From positions 39,678 through 103,677 of the forward strand of contig CAIKOJ010000155.1 in assembly GCA_903829015.1 (NCBI GenBank): a DNA stretch of 64,000 nucleotides, given 5' to 3'. Made by a program: the position numbers and the translations under genes. Origin of the DNA: an uncultured Bacteroidota bacterium. Its GTDB lineage: Bacteria > Bacteroidota > Bacteroidia > Chitinophagales > Chitinophagaceae. Positions within the stretch are counted from its first letter, which is position 1. Every line of letters begins with the position of its first letter. A model generated the notes under the pieces. It made no database searches, was not told the origin of the DNA, and was given only the letters and a program-made list of their open reading frames with translations. Positions 29,733 to 39,817 of the stretch are shown piece after piece.

Positions 29733-32700
29733 TTACTTACCTGCTCCGGTCTGTGCTTTATACCCAGTTGGCCTGTCGTGGTTCACCGGAATGCCAAACG
29801 CTTCATAAATATAATCCTGTGCTGTAGTTCTCACATTCAGCTTGTTGATCTTAGTGTTGGAGCCCGACGGATACACCCTGTTCGATAAAAACACAAATAC
29901 AATGCCTGTCGCAGGGTCCGCCCAGGCACAGGTACCTGTAAAACCCTGGTGGCCAAATGCATCTGCACTGCAGCGGTCGCCCGCTGGTCCGCCATCATCT
30001 TCGTTCGGCAGGGGTTTATCAAATCCCAGACCGCGGTGACTGATCCTGCTGTTGTATGCCGTGAACAGATTCACTGTCGAAGCTTTATAATAACGCTTAC
30101 CGCCATACACACCCTTGTTGAGCAGCATCTGAAAAATAGCACCTACGTCTTGGGCTGTAGCAAAGAGGCCTGCATGTCCACCTACACCGCCCAGCATTGC
30201 GCCACCCGGGTCATGCACATAACCACACAACAACTGGCTCCTGAAACTGAGCTCCTGCTCGGTTGGCGCAATCTGTGTACTGTCAAATTTATGCCGCGGA
30301 TTATAGGTGATCCTTTTCAGCCCCATTGGTTTATAAAATTCTTCATCTGCATACTTATCTATTGTCTTGCCGGTGATCTGTTTCACAATAGCCGCCAGAA
30401 AGAAAAAGTCCAGATCGCTGTACACCATCTTACCCGCATTATCCAGCGGACTGGCGTATATCTTCGCCCACATCGTATCAATATAATCGTTGCGCATGTA
30501 TATATTCCGCGCAACTTCTACTGTAAATCCGTCTGTGGATTTACCTCTGAACAGCCGCTCTTTTGCCTTTCCATCCTCATCGATCACGTCTTTGTAAAAC
30601 GGGATCCATCCTCTCAAACCCGCCTGATGCAGCAGTATGTCTTTTATTTTCAATCCTGCTTTATTGGTGCCTATTGCCTGCGGCAGATAATCGCCTATAG
30701 TCTTATCCAGACTAAGTTTTCCCTGCTCATACAGGCGCATCACAGCCAGAGTAGTTGCCAGTACCTTGGTGCAGGATGCCATATCATACAAAGTGTTGGT
30801 ATCCACCTTTCTCATCTTATCGTACTTCTGATACCCGAATGCCTTGTCATAAAATATCTTTCCGTTTTTGGCAGCTAGTACCCTACACCCCGGAAACACC
30901 CCTTCGGCAATATTGCGTGCCATAAACATGTCCAGCTTGTCCAGCGATTTTTGGTCCACTACACCCGCATCAACCGGATAAAATACTTTTCTGTACGGAA
31001 ATGCAGGTTCATTGGCCATCTCAGGCAGCTTCACAGTTACAGGGCAGATACTCTTTCCGTTCACACATGCGTTCACCGGCAGCTTGCCTTTGGGTTTTGT
31101 TTTCTTCAGCAGCATTTCGGCAACTGTTCGCTGTGTGATAGTATCATCTTCATATCCCACCATCACAGACCCCGCTCCGCAGAAGTACTGCATCACATAG
31201 GCATTACCCATCAGCACCACCATCACATTATTCCTGCACCCGGCATACTGAAGAAAAGCTATGGCTTCGCTGCTAAGACCATAATTGCCACCCTGCGTAA
31301 AATTAAGATTGTGCACTGCCACGATTGTCGCGTCGTAGTTCGATATAGAATTCAGAATAGTCTGTGCACTGTCTAGTGTACTTCCCTTTGGCAGCCATTG
31401 TGCACGTACGTTATCAAATTTGTCATTCAGTGCTTCATACAATGGAGTAGAATTAGATGCGTTGATACCCACATACCCAATACGCATATTCTCATTTATT
31501 TTTTTGATCACCTGGTTTTCATCCCTCACCAGAGTAACAGCAGATTTTGCCACCACCGACCGCATAGGGTCTACATACTGGTTCAGGTCGTTGGCAATAT
31601 TCTTTACTTCAATATCGTTCCATTTGGCCAGGCCCATATCATATTTTGCTGCCAGTATTTTCTTTACACTTGTTTCAAGAGCGGTCATTGGTACGGTCCC
31701 GTTGCCCAGTGCCGATTTGATCTTTGCCGTAGCGGCAGGTATATCTGGTGCCATAAGCAGTATATCATTGCCTGCGGCGAATGCTCTCAGTTCTGCTTCA
31801 CCATCTGTAAAGTATTTCGTCAGGCCCGTCATGTTCAAACCGTCGGTGATCACCAGCCCTTTGAAACCCAGTTTTTCTCTCAGTAGGCCTGTTACCGTAT
31901 TTTTAGACAGCGTTGTAGGTACATGTGGTTCTCTTTCAAGTGCAGGCACTTCAAGGTGTGCGATCATGATGCTCTTGATCCCCGCTGCTATCTCCTGCTT
32001 GAAGGGGACCAGCTCCATCGTATCAAGTTGCATGATAGGCTTTGGTATCAGTGGAAGATCGCTATGCGAGTCTACATTCGTATCGCCATGTCCCGGAAAA
32101 TGCTTGGCACAGGCTATAGCACCATTGGCCTGCAGACCGCGCATATAAGCCACTCCCAGCTTTGATACCCATGTCTTGTCTTCCCCAAACGAGCGCGTGT
32201 TGATCACCGGGTTATTTACATTGTTATTGATGTCCACATCCGGCGCAAAATTGATATGAACGCCCAGCCTGGCACATTGCCTGCCTATTACACCACCTAT
32301 ATTAAATGCTATAGTTGTATCTCTGGTGGCACCTATCATCATTTGTCTGGGCAGGCTTTTTACGCTGTCCAGCCTCATGCCTATTCCCCACTCCGCATCC
32401 ATGGCTATGAGCAGTGGCACCTGAGCCATCCGCTGGTATTTGTTGGTAAGTATTGCCTGTCTGCCCGGTCCGCCCTGCATAAATATCAGCCCACCCACCT
32501 TATGACCGTCGATCAGTTTTGTAATGGCTTCTTCATTGTAGTTTTTACCACCCGAATAGGCTGCCACCATAAACAGTTGCCCTATGCGCTCGTCATCATT
32601 CAGCATATTGTACATGCTGTCTACCCACTTGCTTTTCATAGCAGCCAACGCAGCAGCGTCCGGCTGTTTGGGTTTGCTTTTTTTCTGGGCAAAAGAATTG

Positions 32701-32753
32701 GTAAACAGTAATAATGAAAGTGCAGCTAGTGCAGCTGTGCGGAATGACCTCAT
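29733..32753 (-). CDS. Glycoside hydrolase family 3 / beta-lactamase-family serine hydrolase fusion
   Basis: 1006 aa; GH3 KHFPGHGDTNVDSHSDLPLI, GLVITDGLNMTGL; C-terminal class-C SxxK (MASCTKVLATTLAVM), YSDLDFFFLA. Confidence 0.92.
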   Translation of the reverse strand: MRSFRTAALAALSLLLFTNSFAQKKSKPKQPDAAALAAMKSKWVDSMYNMLNDDERIGQLFMVAAYSGGKNYNEEAITKLIDGHKVGGLIFMQGGPGRQAILTNKYQRMAQVPLLIAMDAEWGIGMRLDSVKSLPRQMMIGATRDTTIAFNIGGVIGRQCARLGVHINFAPDVDINNNVNNPVINTRSFGEDKTWVSKLGVAYMRGLQANGAIACAKHFPGHGDTNVDSHSDLPLIPKPIMQLDTMELVPFKQEIAAGIKSIMIAHLEVPALEREPHVPTTLSKNTVTGLLREKLGFKGLVITDGLNMTGLTKYFTDGEAELRAFAAGNDILLMAPDIPAATAKIKSALGNGTVPMTALETSVKKILAAKYDMGLAKWNDIEVKNIANDLNQYVDPMRSVVAKSAVTLVRDENQVIKKINENMRIGYVGINASNSTPLYEALNDKFDNVRAQWLPKGSTLDSAQTILNSISNYDATIVAVHNLNFTQGGNYGLSSEAIAFLQYAGCRNNVMVVLMGNAYVMQYFCGAGSVMVGYEDDTITQRTVAEMLLKKTKPKGKLPVNACVNGKSICPVTVKLPEMANEPAFPYRKVFYPVDAGVVDQKSLDKLDMFMARNIAEGVFPGCRVLAAKNGKIFYDKAFGYQKYDKMRKVDTNTLYDMASCTKVLATTLAVMRLYEQGKLSLDKTIGDYLPQAIGTNKAGLKIKDILLHQAGLRGWIPFYKDVIDEDGKAKERLFRGKSTDGFTVEVARNIYMRNDYIDTMWAKIYASPLDNAGKMVYSDLDFFFLAAIVKQITGKTIDKYADEEFYKPMGLKRITYNPRHKFDSTQIAPTEQELSFRSQLLCGYVHDPGGAMLGGVGGHAGLFATAQDVGAIFQMLLNKGVYGGKRYYKASTVNLFTAYNSRISHRGLGFDKPLPNEDDGGPAGDRCSADAFGHQGFTGTCAWADPATGIVFVFLSNRVYPSGSNTKINKLNVRTTAQDYIYEAFGIPVNHDRPTGYKAQTGAGK

Positions 32754-32889
32754 AAAACAAAAATAATCTTATTCAGATTATTTCGAACCAGCCCCTCAAT
32801 AAAATATCGGGAATCACTTATGCAAACGCCAGGAAGCTAAAAATAACAAGGAAGTTCATTCTATCTCTCATTTGAGGAAACTTTAGGAA

Positions 32890-33205
32890 AACGAGTACAT
32901 ACGCAACATCTCCCGCCGCGGCGGGCCGGGCTTGTCAGCCGATAGGCAGGGTTTTTCGGCAAATGAGTTCATACTCAACACTACCTTTAGGGTCGGGCTT
33001 GTATGCCGACAGTCAGGGCTTTTCCGCCAATGAGTAAACACGCAACACCTCCCTTTAGGGCCGGGGTTTATTGGTCAATGAGTGCAAAATAATAATCGCC
33101 CTTTAGAGCTGGGCTTATCTGCCAACAGGCAGGGTTTATGTGTAAATTAGTACATACTCAACACCTCCCTTTAGGGCCGGGGTTTATGTTTCAACACCCA
33201 CACTC
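32890..33205. repeat. Degenerate tandem intergenic repeat (about 5 units, ~48-72 bp)
   Basis: Units of ATGAGTxxATACxCAACACCTCCCTTTAGGGCCGGG...CAGGGTTT. Confidence 0.75.
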
Positions 33206-33235
33206 CCTCTGCGGAGTTTATTTGATTCAAATAGC

Positions 33236-34324
33236 TTACCGCTCATCAAAATCTATCACCACTCTTTCTGTGCGAGGGTGCGACTGGCAGGTAAGTACAT
33301 AGCCTTTTTCCACCTCGTAGTGTTCCAGTGCATAGTTTACTTCCATCTCAACTTCACCTTCCATTACCTTGGCACGGCAGGTGCAGCACACACCTCCCTT
33401 ACAGGCATACGGCAGGTCTGCACCATTTCTAAGCGCGGCATCTAATATGCTCTCGCCGTTAAACGGTACATCCATATTGAAGGTTACACCATCTAGCGTA
33501 ATGCTCACCTTACTTTTCGGACCGCCCTCGTCTTTATGAGTGCTTGCCCATTGTTCATGTGTTGCTTTTGGCTGTTCCGGCGAACTGAACAGTTCCAGAT
33601 GCACATTTCCAGCCGGCATACCTAATTGCACCAGTTTCTCTCGCACCGGCAGTATCATTTCTTCCGGTCCGCAAATAAACGTCTCGTCTATCGATGTTAT
33701 ATCTACCAGCGTTTTACAAAACTCCTCGCATTTTGGCGCGTCTATTCTGCCGCTGAACAACGGCACATCCATATATTCCCTGCTCAGCACATGGAATAAG
33801 CGCAGCCGTTGCATATACTTGTTCTTATAGCCTTCAATTTCCTCTCTGAATATCACACTGCTTTTAGACCTGTTGCCATATATCAGTGTGAAATTACTTT
33901 CTGGCTCCGCTTCCAGCACCCATTTCATGATACTCATTATGGGTGTGATACCGCTGCCCGCAGCAATGGCCAGATATTCCTTACGCCCGGCTTTCGGATG
34001 CTTGATCACAAAATTGCCCAGGGGTGGCATGGTGTCCAGCACATCCCCTGCTTTCAGTTCGGCATGTGCATAACCCGAGAACTTACCCTGCTCCACCTTT
34101 TTAATAGCCACACGTAGCTCACCTTCCTTTGGGCTGGAGCAAATGGAGTACGATCTGCGCAACTCAGCATCGCCCAGCTGTTTTCTGAATGTTACATACT
34201 GCCCGGGCACAAACTGAAACTTATCCTGCAGATCAGCAGGCACCTCCAATGCCACAGAAATACAATCGGCCGTTTCCCGGCGAACATCCTTAACCTTCAA
34301 TGGGTAAAACCTGAGTGCAGACAT
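33236..34324 (-). CDS. PaaE-like ferredoxin-NADP reductase with C-terminal 2Fe-2S domain
   Basis: RRSYSICSSP, AAGSGITPIMSIMKWVL, C-terminal PYACKGGVCCTCRAKVMEGEVEM...LTCQSHP; start set at MSALRFYPLKV, next to a TACATTTGC -7 box. Confidence 0.9.
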   Translation of the reverse strand: MSALRFYPLKVKDVRRETADCISVALEVPADLQDKFQFVPGQYVTFRKQLGDAELRRSYSICSSPKEGELRVAIKKVEQGKFSGYAHAELKAGDVLDTMPPLGNFVIKHPKAGRKEYLAIAAGSGITPIMSIMKWVLEAEPESNFTLIYGNRSKSSVIFREEIEGYKNKYMQRLRLFHVLSREYMDVPLFSGRIDAPKCEEFCKTLVDITSIDETFICGPEEMILPVREKLVQLGMPAGNVHLELFSSPEQPKATHEQWASTHKDEGGPKSKVSITLDGVTFNMDVPFNGESILDAALRNGADLPYACKGGVCCTCRAKVMEGEVEMEVNYALEHYEVEKGYVLTCQSHPRTERVVIDFDER

Positions 34325-34333
34325 AATATGGGT

Positions 34334-34342
34334 GCAAATGTA
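34334..34342 (-). promoter_or_regulatory. Bacteroidota -7 element (TACATTTGC) of PaaE-like gene
   Basis: Exact TAnnTTTGC on minus, 9 nt upstream of ATG 34324. Confidence 0.45.
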
Positions 34343-34458
34343 ATAAAAACCCCAAACCTCCACCCAAACCAACTCCAACAGCAATTGGGTTTTTGCAGAT
34401 TTGCATCGAATTTTATGTTATTTCTTACGCCAAAGGACCCCGGAAACTACTTGGCTGG

Positions 34459-34562
34459 CACTCAACACCTAATTTAGAGGCGGGATTGCCGAGAAGCAGG
34501 GTTTATTACCAAATGAGTTCTTGCACTCAACACTTCCCTTTAGGGCTAGGGTTTAAGTTCGT
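34459..34562. repeat. Two further units of the 32890..33205 repeat family
   Basis: CACTCAACACCTAATTTAGAGGCGGGATTG...CAGGGTTTATTACCAAATGAGTTCTTGCACTCAACACTTCCCTTTAGGGCTAGGGTTTA. Confidence 0.65.
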
Positions 34563-34675
34563 CACCCACGCACTACTCTGTTCCCACCCAAACCCACTCC
34601 TGTGTTTTTACAGATATGTTGCTTATTTAAATGCTATTGTCAAAAAATGGCTAACTTTATGCTAATACAACTTCT

Positions 34676-36658
34676 ATGAGATCCATCCTTACCCTTTTGG
34701 CAGCAATCATGCCTTTTGTTTGTGCAGCACAAGCCCCTTACATACAATGGAAAAAGTGCTTCGGAGGCACCAGCGGAGATTATGGTAAAACCATTCTGCA
34801 AACCACCGATGGCGGCTATGTGCTCGGCGCTATGTCTATTTCCACAAGTGGCCAGGTAACAGGCAACCATGGCGGTGCCGATTTCTGGATCGTGCGCATG
34901 AACGACACCGGTGCAATCCTCTGGGCGAAATCTTACGGCGGCAGCGCGAGCGATAACCTCATGAATATCCTGCAGACTTCCGATGGTGGTTTTATTGCAG
35001 TGGGCAATACCAGTTCAAATGATAGTCAGGTATCGGGCAATCATGGTATGTCGGATGTTTGGGTGTTGAAAATTTCAGACACAGGGCGGTTGCAGTGGCA
35101 AAAATGCCTGGGTGGCAGCGGCAACGACAAGTGCAATTATATACAGCAAACCACCGATGGTGGCTACATCCTCACCGGTGGTAGCAATTCATCAAACGGC
35201 GATCTTACCGTCAATCATGGTGGCTTCGATGTGTGGCTGGTAAAATTATCGGCAACGGGCAGCCTGCAATGGCAGAAATCTTTTGGCGGCAGTAACGACG
35301 ACAACGGCGCAGCAGTAGTACAAACAGCCGATGGCGGCTATCTGGTTTCTGCAAATGCCGGTTCCAACGACGGCGATGTAACTTTTACACACGGCGGTAA
35401 CAACGACTACTGGGTAATAAAGGTGTCCGACACAGGGCGCATACAATGGCAGAAAACCTACGGAGGCAGCAGCGACGACAACGTGACCGATGAGACGGGC
35501 CCAGGCGCATTGCAACGCACTACCGATGGTGGCTATGTATTGGCGGGTTGGAGCAATTCAACCAATGGCGATGTTACCGGCAACCACGGCAGCTACGATT
35601 ACTGGGTGGTAAAAATTTCAGATACCGGACGGCTGGAGTGGCAGAAGTCACTTGGCGGCACCGGCGATGATGAAGCCACAGCAATTGTGCAGTCGGCCGA
35701 TGGCGGCTATGCAGTGGGCGGACTTACCATTTCAAACAATGGCGATGTTTCCGGCAACCATGGCAACTACGATTATTGGGTAGTAAAAATCTCAGACACC
35801 GGCCACCTGCAATGGCAGAAATGTATGGGCGGTGCCAACTATGTTCCCGACGACTGTATCAATTCACTCATTGCAGCAGCAGGCGGGGGTTATGTAGTAA
35901 CAGGTTTCACCAATTCCACCAATTTCGATGTTACAGATAACCACGGCGATTACGATGCCTGGGTAGTAAAGCTCAACTGCACCATGCCTGTCAACGGTCC
36001 CGTTACCGGACCTTCACAACTCTGCGTGGGCACCACCATCACTTTGGCCGATACTGCTGCGTCAGGTATCTGGCGTGCATCAAACAGCCATGCCACCGTT
36101 GCGGGCGGCACCGTCACCGGCGCATCTGCCGGTATAGATACTATCAGTTACAGTATTGCTAACACCTGCGGCGGTGTCACAGCCACAAAAGCCGTTACTG
36201 TCAACCCACTGCCTGTTCCGGTTGTAACACTTACTGGTGCTATACTCAGCACAGGCACTGGTTATACAACTTATCAATGGTTCTTCAACGGCACAGCTAT
36301 TACCGGAGCCACAAACGCCACCTACACCTTCACTCTGAGCGGCAGCTATTCTGTAACTGTTACAGATGCCAACGGATGCACTGGTTCCTCTTCAGCATTT
36401 ACTGCTCACAATGTAGGCGTGCAAAACATCACTGCAGCACCTGGAGTGAGCATATACCCCAACCCCGCCACCGACCGCATATACATAACCGCCCCCGAAA
36501 CCACCACCGCCCACCTCACCAACGTGCTCGGCGAAACCGCGCTTCGGACCACAGGTACCAGCATCAATATTGCCGCACTTCCGCCCGGTGTGTATCTCAT
36601 TACATTAACCAACAAAGAAGGAGAAATTTTGCTGAGAGATAGAGTGATGAAGTGGTAG
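34676..36658 (+). CDS. Secreted repeat protein with T9SS C-terminal sorting domain
   Basis: 660 aa; repeats of WQKxxGGSxxDxxxxIxQTxDGGYVxxGxSNSxNGDVTGNHGxxDYWVVKISDTG; Ig-like segment; C-terminal IYPNPATDRIYITAPE...GVYLITLTNKEGEILLRDRVMKW. Confidence 0.9.
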   Translation: MRSILTLLAAIMPFVCAAQAPYIQWKKCFGGTSGDYGKTILQTTDGGYVLGAMSISTSGQVTGNHGGADFWIVRMNDTGAILWAKSYGGSASDNLMNILQTSDGGFIAVGNTSSNDSQVSGNHGMSDVWVLKISDTGRLQWQKCLGGSGNDKCNYIQQTTDGGYILTGGSNSSNGDLTVNHGGFDVWLVKLSATGSLQWQKSFGGSNDDNGAAVVQTADGGYLVSANAGSNDGDVTFTHGGNNDYWVIKVSDTGRIQWQKTYGGSSDDNVTDETGPGALQRTTDGGYVLAGWSNSTNGDVTGNHGSYDYWVVKISDTGRLEWQKSLGGTGDDEATAIVQSADGGYAVGGLTISNNGDVSGNHGNYDYWVVKISDTGHLQWQKCMGGANYVPDDCINSLIAAAGGGYVVTGFTNSTNFDVTDNHGDYDAWVVKLNCTMPVNGPVTGPSQLCVGTTITLADTAASGIWRASNSHATVAGGTVTGASAGIDTISYSIANTCGGVTATKAVTVNPLPVPVVTLTGAILSTGTGYTTYQWFFNGTAITGATNATYTFTLSGSYSVTVTDANGCTGSSSAFTAHNVGVQNITAAPGVSIYPNPATDRIYITAPETTTAHLTNVLGETALRTTGTSINIAALPPGVYLITLTNKEGEILLRDRVMKW

Positions 36659-36830
36659 AGGGAGCAAACCGAAAGTTGCCGAGTGAGCCTGCATATGTAA
36701 ACTACCTATAAACTTCGCCAAAATCAATAAAGGCAGTATTTTTATACAGATCTTAAAAATATTTAGGGCAGTATTGAAACCCAACTATAAAAGCAAAGAC
36801 ATTCGTCTTTGTAGTTCAACAGCTATTAGT

Positions 36831-37703
36831 ATGAAAATCTACATCCGGTGTTTGTTGCTCATATTGTTTACTAACAGTGCCTTTTCAGTAAGAGCACAAT
36901 ACTTCACATCCACTATTATTGGTGGCAATGATACCGCTACCACCTTTATGGATGGCATACCGGCAACAAATGCTGCAATTATGGGCAGTGCCATTGCAGT
37001 AGATGCGGCTGGCAATGTTTATTTCCTGCAAGACTACCGCATTCGTAAGATAAGTGCTGCCACAGGCATAGTCTCTACCATAGCAGGCACAGGCTCTGCC
37101 GGATTTTCGGGCGATGGTGGCCCCGCTACCAGTGCGCAATTCGACTGTAGTTTGATCTCAGGACAATATGGAGGGCTATATTCTGACCCTATCGGAAATA
37201 TCTATCTGGCTGATTATAACAACAACCGGATACGTAAAATAAACGCAGCTACTCATATTATTACTACCGTAGCAGGTGGTGGCACCGGCGGCCTGGGCGA
37301 TGGTGGCCCGGCAACCAACGCCACAGTCGGAGCCCCTCATGCAGTTACATTCGATGCCCCGGGCAATATGTATATAGCTGGCGGCGATTACAGGGTGCGG
37401 AAAGTAAATACATCTGGCATCATCAACACTGTCGCAGGCACAGGCATAGGTGTCATTGGTTTTTCCGGCGATGGCGGGCCTGCGCTCAGCGCCGACCTTG
37501 GATCTGATGTTTTCGATCTTAAGGTAGATGGCTCGGGCATTTTATATATAAATGATTGGTCTAATCACAGGATCCGCAAAGTGGAAGCAGCAACCGGCAT
37601 CATCACCACGGTGGCCGGCAATGGCACCATGGGTGGCAGTTGCCCCGACTTTACGCCTGCTACATCCTGTATTTTCTTACTTCTCTTACGGAATTGCTGT
37701 TGA
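36831..37703 (+). CDS. NHL-repeat secreted protein, N-terminal fragment of a frameshifted gene
   Basis: Signal peptide MKIYIRCLLLILFTNSAFSVRAQ, NHL repeats; ends GSCPDFTPATSCIFLLLLRNCC* just after the frame break. Confidence 0.8.
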   Translation: MKIYIRCLLLILFTNSAFSVRAQYFTSTIIGGNDTATTFMDGIPATNAAIMGSAIAVDAAGNVYFLQDYRIRKISAATGIVSTIAGTGSAGFSGDGGPATSAQFDCSLISGQYGGLYSDPIGNIYLADYNNNRIRKINAATHIITTVAGGGTGGLGDGGPATNATVGAPHAVTFDAPGNMYIAGGDYRVRKVNTSGIINTVAGTGIGVIGFSGDGGPALSADLGSDVFDLKVDGSGILYINDWSNHRIRKVEAATGIITTVAGNGTMGGSCPDFTPATSCIFLLLLRNCC

Positions 37704-39252
37704 CCCAACTGGCAACCTGCTGATAGCAGACGGTGGGTACGGGCAGATACATAGCGTAGACTCCGGTACAGGCATTCTTCATTCGCTTGACTTTACAGTC
37801 ACCAGCTCCACGCCACCGTCCGAATTTTATCTCTGCACAGATACCGCCGGTAATATATATTTCACAGGATACTTAGGGAAGATCTTCAAACTCAACCCTC
37901 ACCCCTCCATCAGCGCTTTCTTTTATGTCGACATGAACACCAACTGTTCCTACGATGCCGGCGACAACTACATATTTTTACCGGTTACCGCCGAGATCGA
38001 TTCCAACGGCGTTCCGGTCGATACTATCACCACCACATCAGGCTTCAGCTATGTACCACTCGGAAGTTCCGGCGATATTTATGCAATAAAAATACTGACT
38101 TCGCCCACGGCATTATCGCCATCCTGTCCGGCTACAGGTATTGTTTATGACACCCTCTCTTCCACAGCATATACCTACCCCACTAAATACATGGGCTTCA
38201 ACTGCAGTTCTGCGTCCGGCTACGATCTTGGCATTGTTGCAGCATTCTGCCCCGGGCCAGCATTTGCTGCCGGTACTATGCTTGTATACAATATGAACTG
38301 CACTCCGCAGCCCGATACCGTTATTGCGAACGTTAGTCCTAAATACCAATATCTGGGGGCCTATCCCGCACCTTATTCTTTTGCAGGCGGCAATATGAGA
38401 TGGGCTTTCAGCGGTATCTCTTACGCCACGTCACCACCCACAGTCATAAGTTTCAGCATGATGTCCGATCCAGATACACTGGTATACACTCCGGGAGACA
38501 CGGTGCATTCCAATTATACTGTTTACCCCATCGCCGGCGACATCAGCCCGGCAAACAATACGGTTGCTCTTGTCGATACTGTACTGTCTTCGTACGACCC
38601 GAATTTTATGGCCGTAGCCCCAGCCGGCTACATCAGCGCCGGTACACGGTTGCAGTACACTATCCGTTTCGAAAACACCGGCAACGACACCGCACGAAAT
38701 ATCTTTATTCTCGACACCCTTTCCGACTACGTAGACATTAACACCTTTAAAATGGTAGCGTCATCAGCCGCTATGATGCTCACGGTGTACACCGTGAACG
38801 GGCACAACGCCGTAAAATTCAGCTTCCAAAACATCAACCTGCCCGACAGTTCCCATCATAACCTTTGCGATGGCATGGCCGTATTCACTGTTAAGACTAA
38901 ATCGGCTCTGGCATCAGGAACAACTATCTTAAACTCAGCTGGAATATATTTTGATCAGAACCCGGTAGTAGCTACCAATACTGTTCAGGATATTATCGGT
39001 TTTCCGGCCTGTGCTCCTTTTGTAAAAACCATACAAAAAACTCAAATCTTCCCCAACCCCGCTACCGACCACATATACATAACCGCCCCCGAATCCACCA
39101 TCGCCCACCTCACCAACATGCTCGGCGAAAACGTGCTCCGGACCATAGGTACCAGCATTGACATTGCTACATTGCCGCCCGGTGTGTATCTCATTACATT
39201 AACCAACAAAGAAGGAGAAATTTTGCTGAGAGATAGAGTGATGAAATGGTAG
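37552..39252 (+). CDS. C-terminal fragment of the same gene: NHL remainder, repeat domain, T9SS sorting tail
   Basis: Homologous reading resumes at ~37675 (FSYGIAVDPTGNLLIADGG); DPNFMAVAPAGYISAGTRLQYTIRFENTGNDTARNIFILDTL; C-terminal IFPNPATDHIYITAPE. The first ~40 codons of this track ORF are probably out-of-frame noise. Confidence 0.75.
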   Translation: MIGLITGSAKWKQQPASSPRWPAMAPWVAVAPTLRLLHPVFSYFSYGIAVDPTGNLLIADGGYGQIHSVDSGTGILHSLDFTVTSSTPPSEFYLCTDTAGNIYFTGYLGKIFKLNPHPSISAFFYVDMNTNCSYDAGDNYIFLPVTAEIDSNGVPVDTITTTSGFSYVPLGSSGDIYAIKILTSPTALSPSCPATGIVYDTLSSTAYTYPTKYMGFNCSSASGYDLGIVAAFCPGPAFAAGTMLVYNMNCTPQPDTVIANVSPKYQYLGAYPAPYSFAGGNMRWAFSGISYATSPPTVISFSMMSDPDTLVYTPGDTVHSNYTVYPIAGDISPANNTVALVDTVLSSYDPNFMAVAPAGYISAGTRLQYTIRFENTGNDTARNIFILDTLSDYVDINTFKMVASSAAMMLTVYTVNGHNAVKFSFQNINLPDSSHHNLCDGMAVFTVKTKSALASGTTILNSAGIYFDQNPVVATNTVQDIIGFPACAPFVKTIQKTQIFPNPATDHIYITAPESTIAHLTNMLGENVLRTIGTSIDIATLPPGVYLITLTNKEGEILLRDRVMKW

Positions 39253-39319
39253 AGGGGCAGATTAAACTGAGCAAGAACAGTACTGGCAAAAATGCTGTTC
39301 TTTTTATCTTCTTAATTGT

Positions 39320-39631
39320 TTACGACAGTTGCTTTTTAAGATTCCTTTTGATTTTGGATGCGCTTGTGGCAGTGCCTTCCAGAATATCTTCTATGCGCGA
39401 ACGGGCTTCTTCACTCAGACCTTCAATTTCGTTGCTGAGCAGGTGCTTCAGATCTGCCATGGTATCTGATGTGTCACTGTTGATCCTTGCTAATTTGTTT
39501 TTCAGTTTTTTAGCATTTTTTCTGGCGGTCTCTTCCATATCCTGCCTCATCTGATTAGCCTTATCAGAGGTAAGCAACAACACTGCGGCTACGCCCAGGG
39601 CCGTAACGAGAATATATTTTGTAGTATTCAT
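39320..39631 (-). CDS. YtxH-like small membrane-anchored coiled-coil protein
   Basis: MNTTKYILVTALGVAAVLLLTSDKANQMRQDMEETARKNAKKLKNKL...; start set at internal ATG. Confidence 0.65.
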   Translation of the reverse strand: MNTTKYILVTALGVAAVLLLTSDKANQMRQDMEETARKNAKKLKNKLARINSDTSDTMADLKHLLSNEIEGLSEEARSRIEDILEGTATSASKIKRNLKKQLS

Positions 39632-39817
39632 AAAAATGCAATTATTTTTTAAAAGTGATAACCAGTTCGTTATTGACTTAATCGGAAACAAAAGTAACTG
39701 CCACCAAGGGAGATCCTGTTACACTATTATTACTTCGATTTACATGATTTACAGTTGGAGGAAATGCTGCAATTTTATCCAGAAAATCTCCCCACTGATC
39801 CTGCTGCTACGAGTATC

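Larger units (their letters stand above)
36831..39252 (+). pseudogene. Composite of the two fragments: NHL/T9SS gene interrupted by a +1 frameshift at ~37671-37690
   Basis: Removing one TTCTTAC from ATTTTCTTACTTCTCTTACGG restores ...ATSCIFSYGIAVDPTGNLLIADGG. Confidence 0.65.

Noticed and set aside
29949-30878. 309-aa plus-strand ORF opposite the GH3/serine hydrolase gene
   Set aside because: Long antisense ORF probably produced by codon bias; no motif, signal or RBS support.
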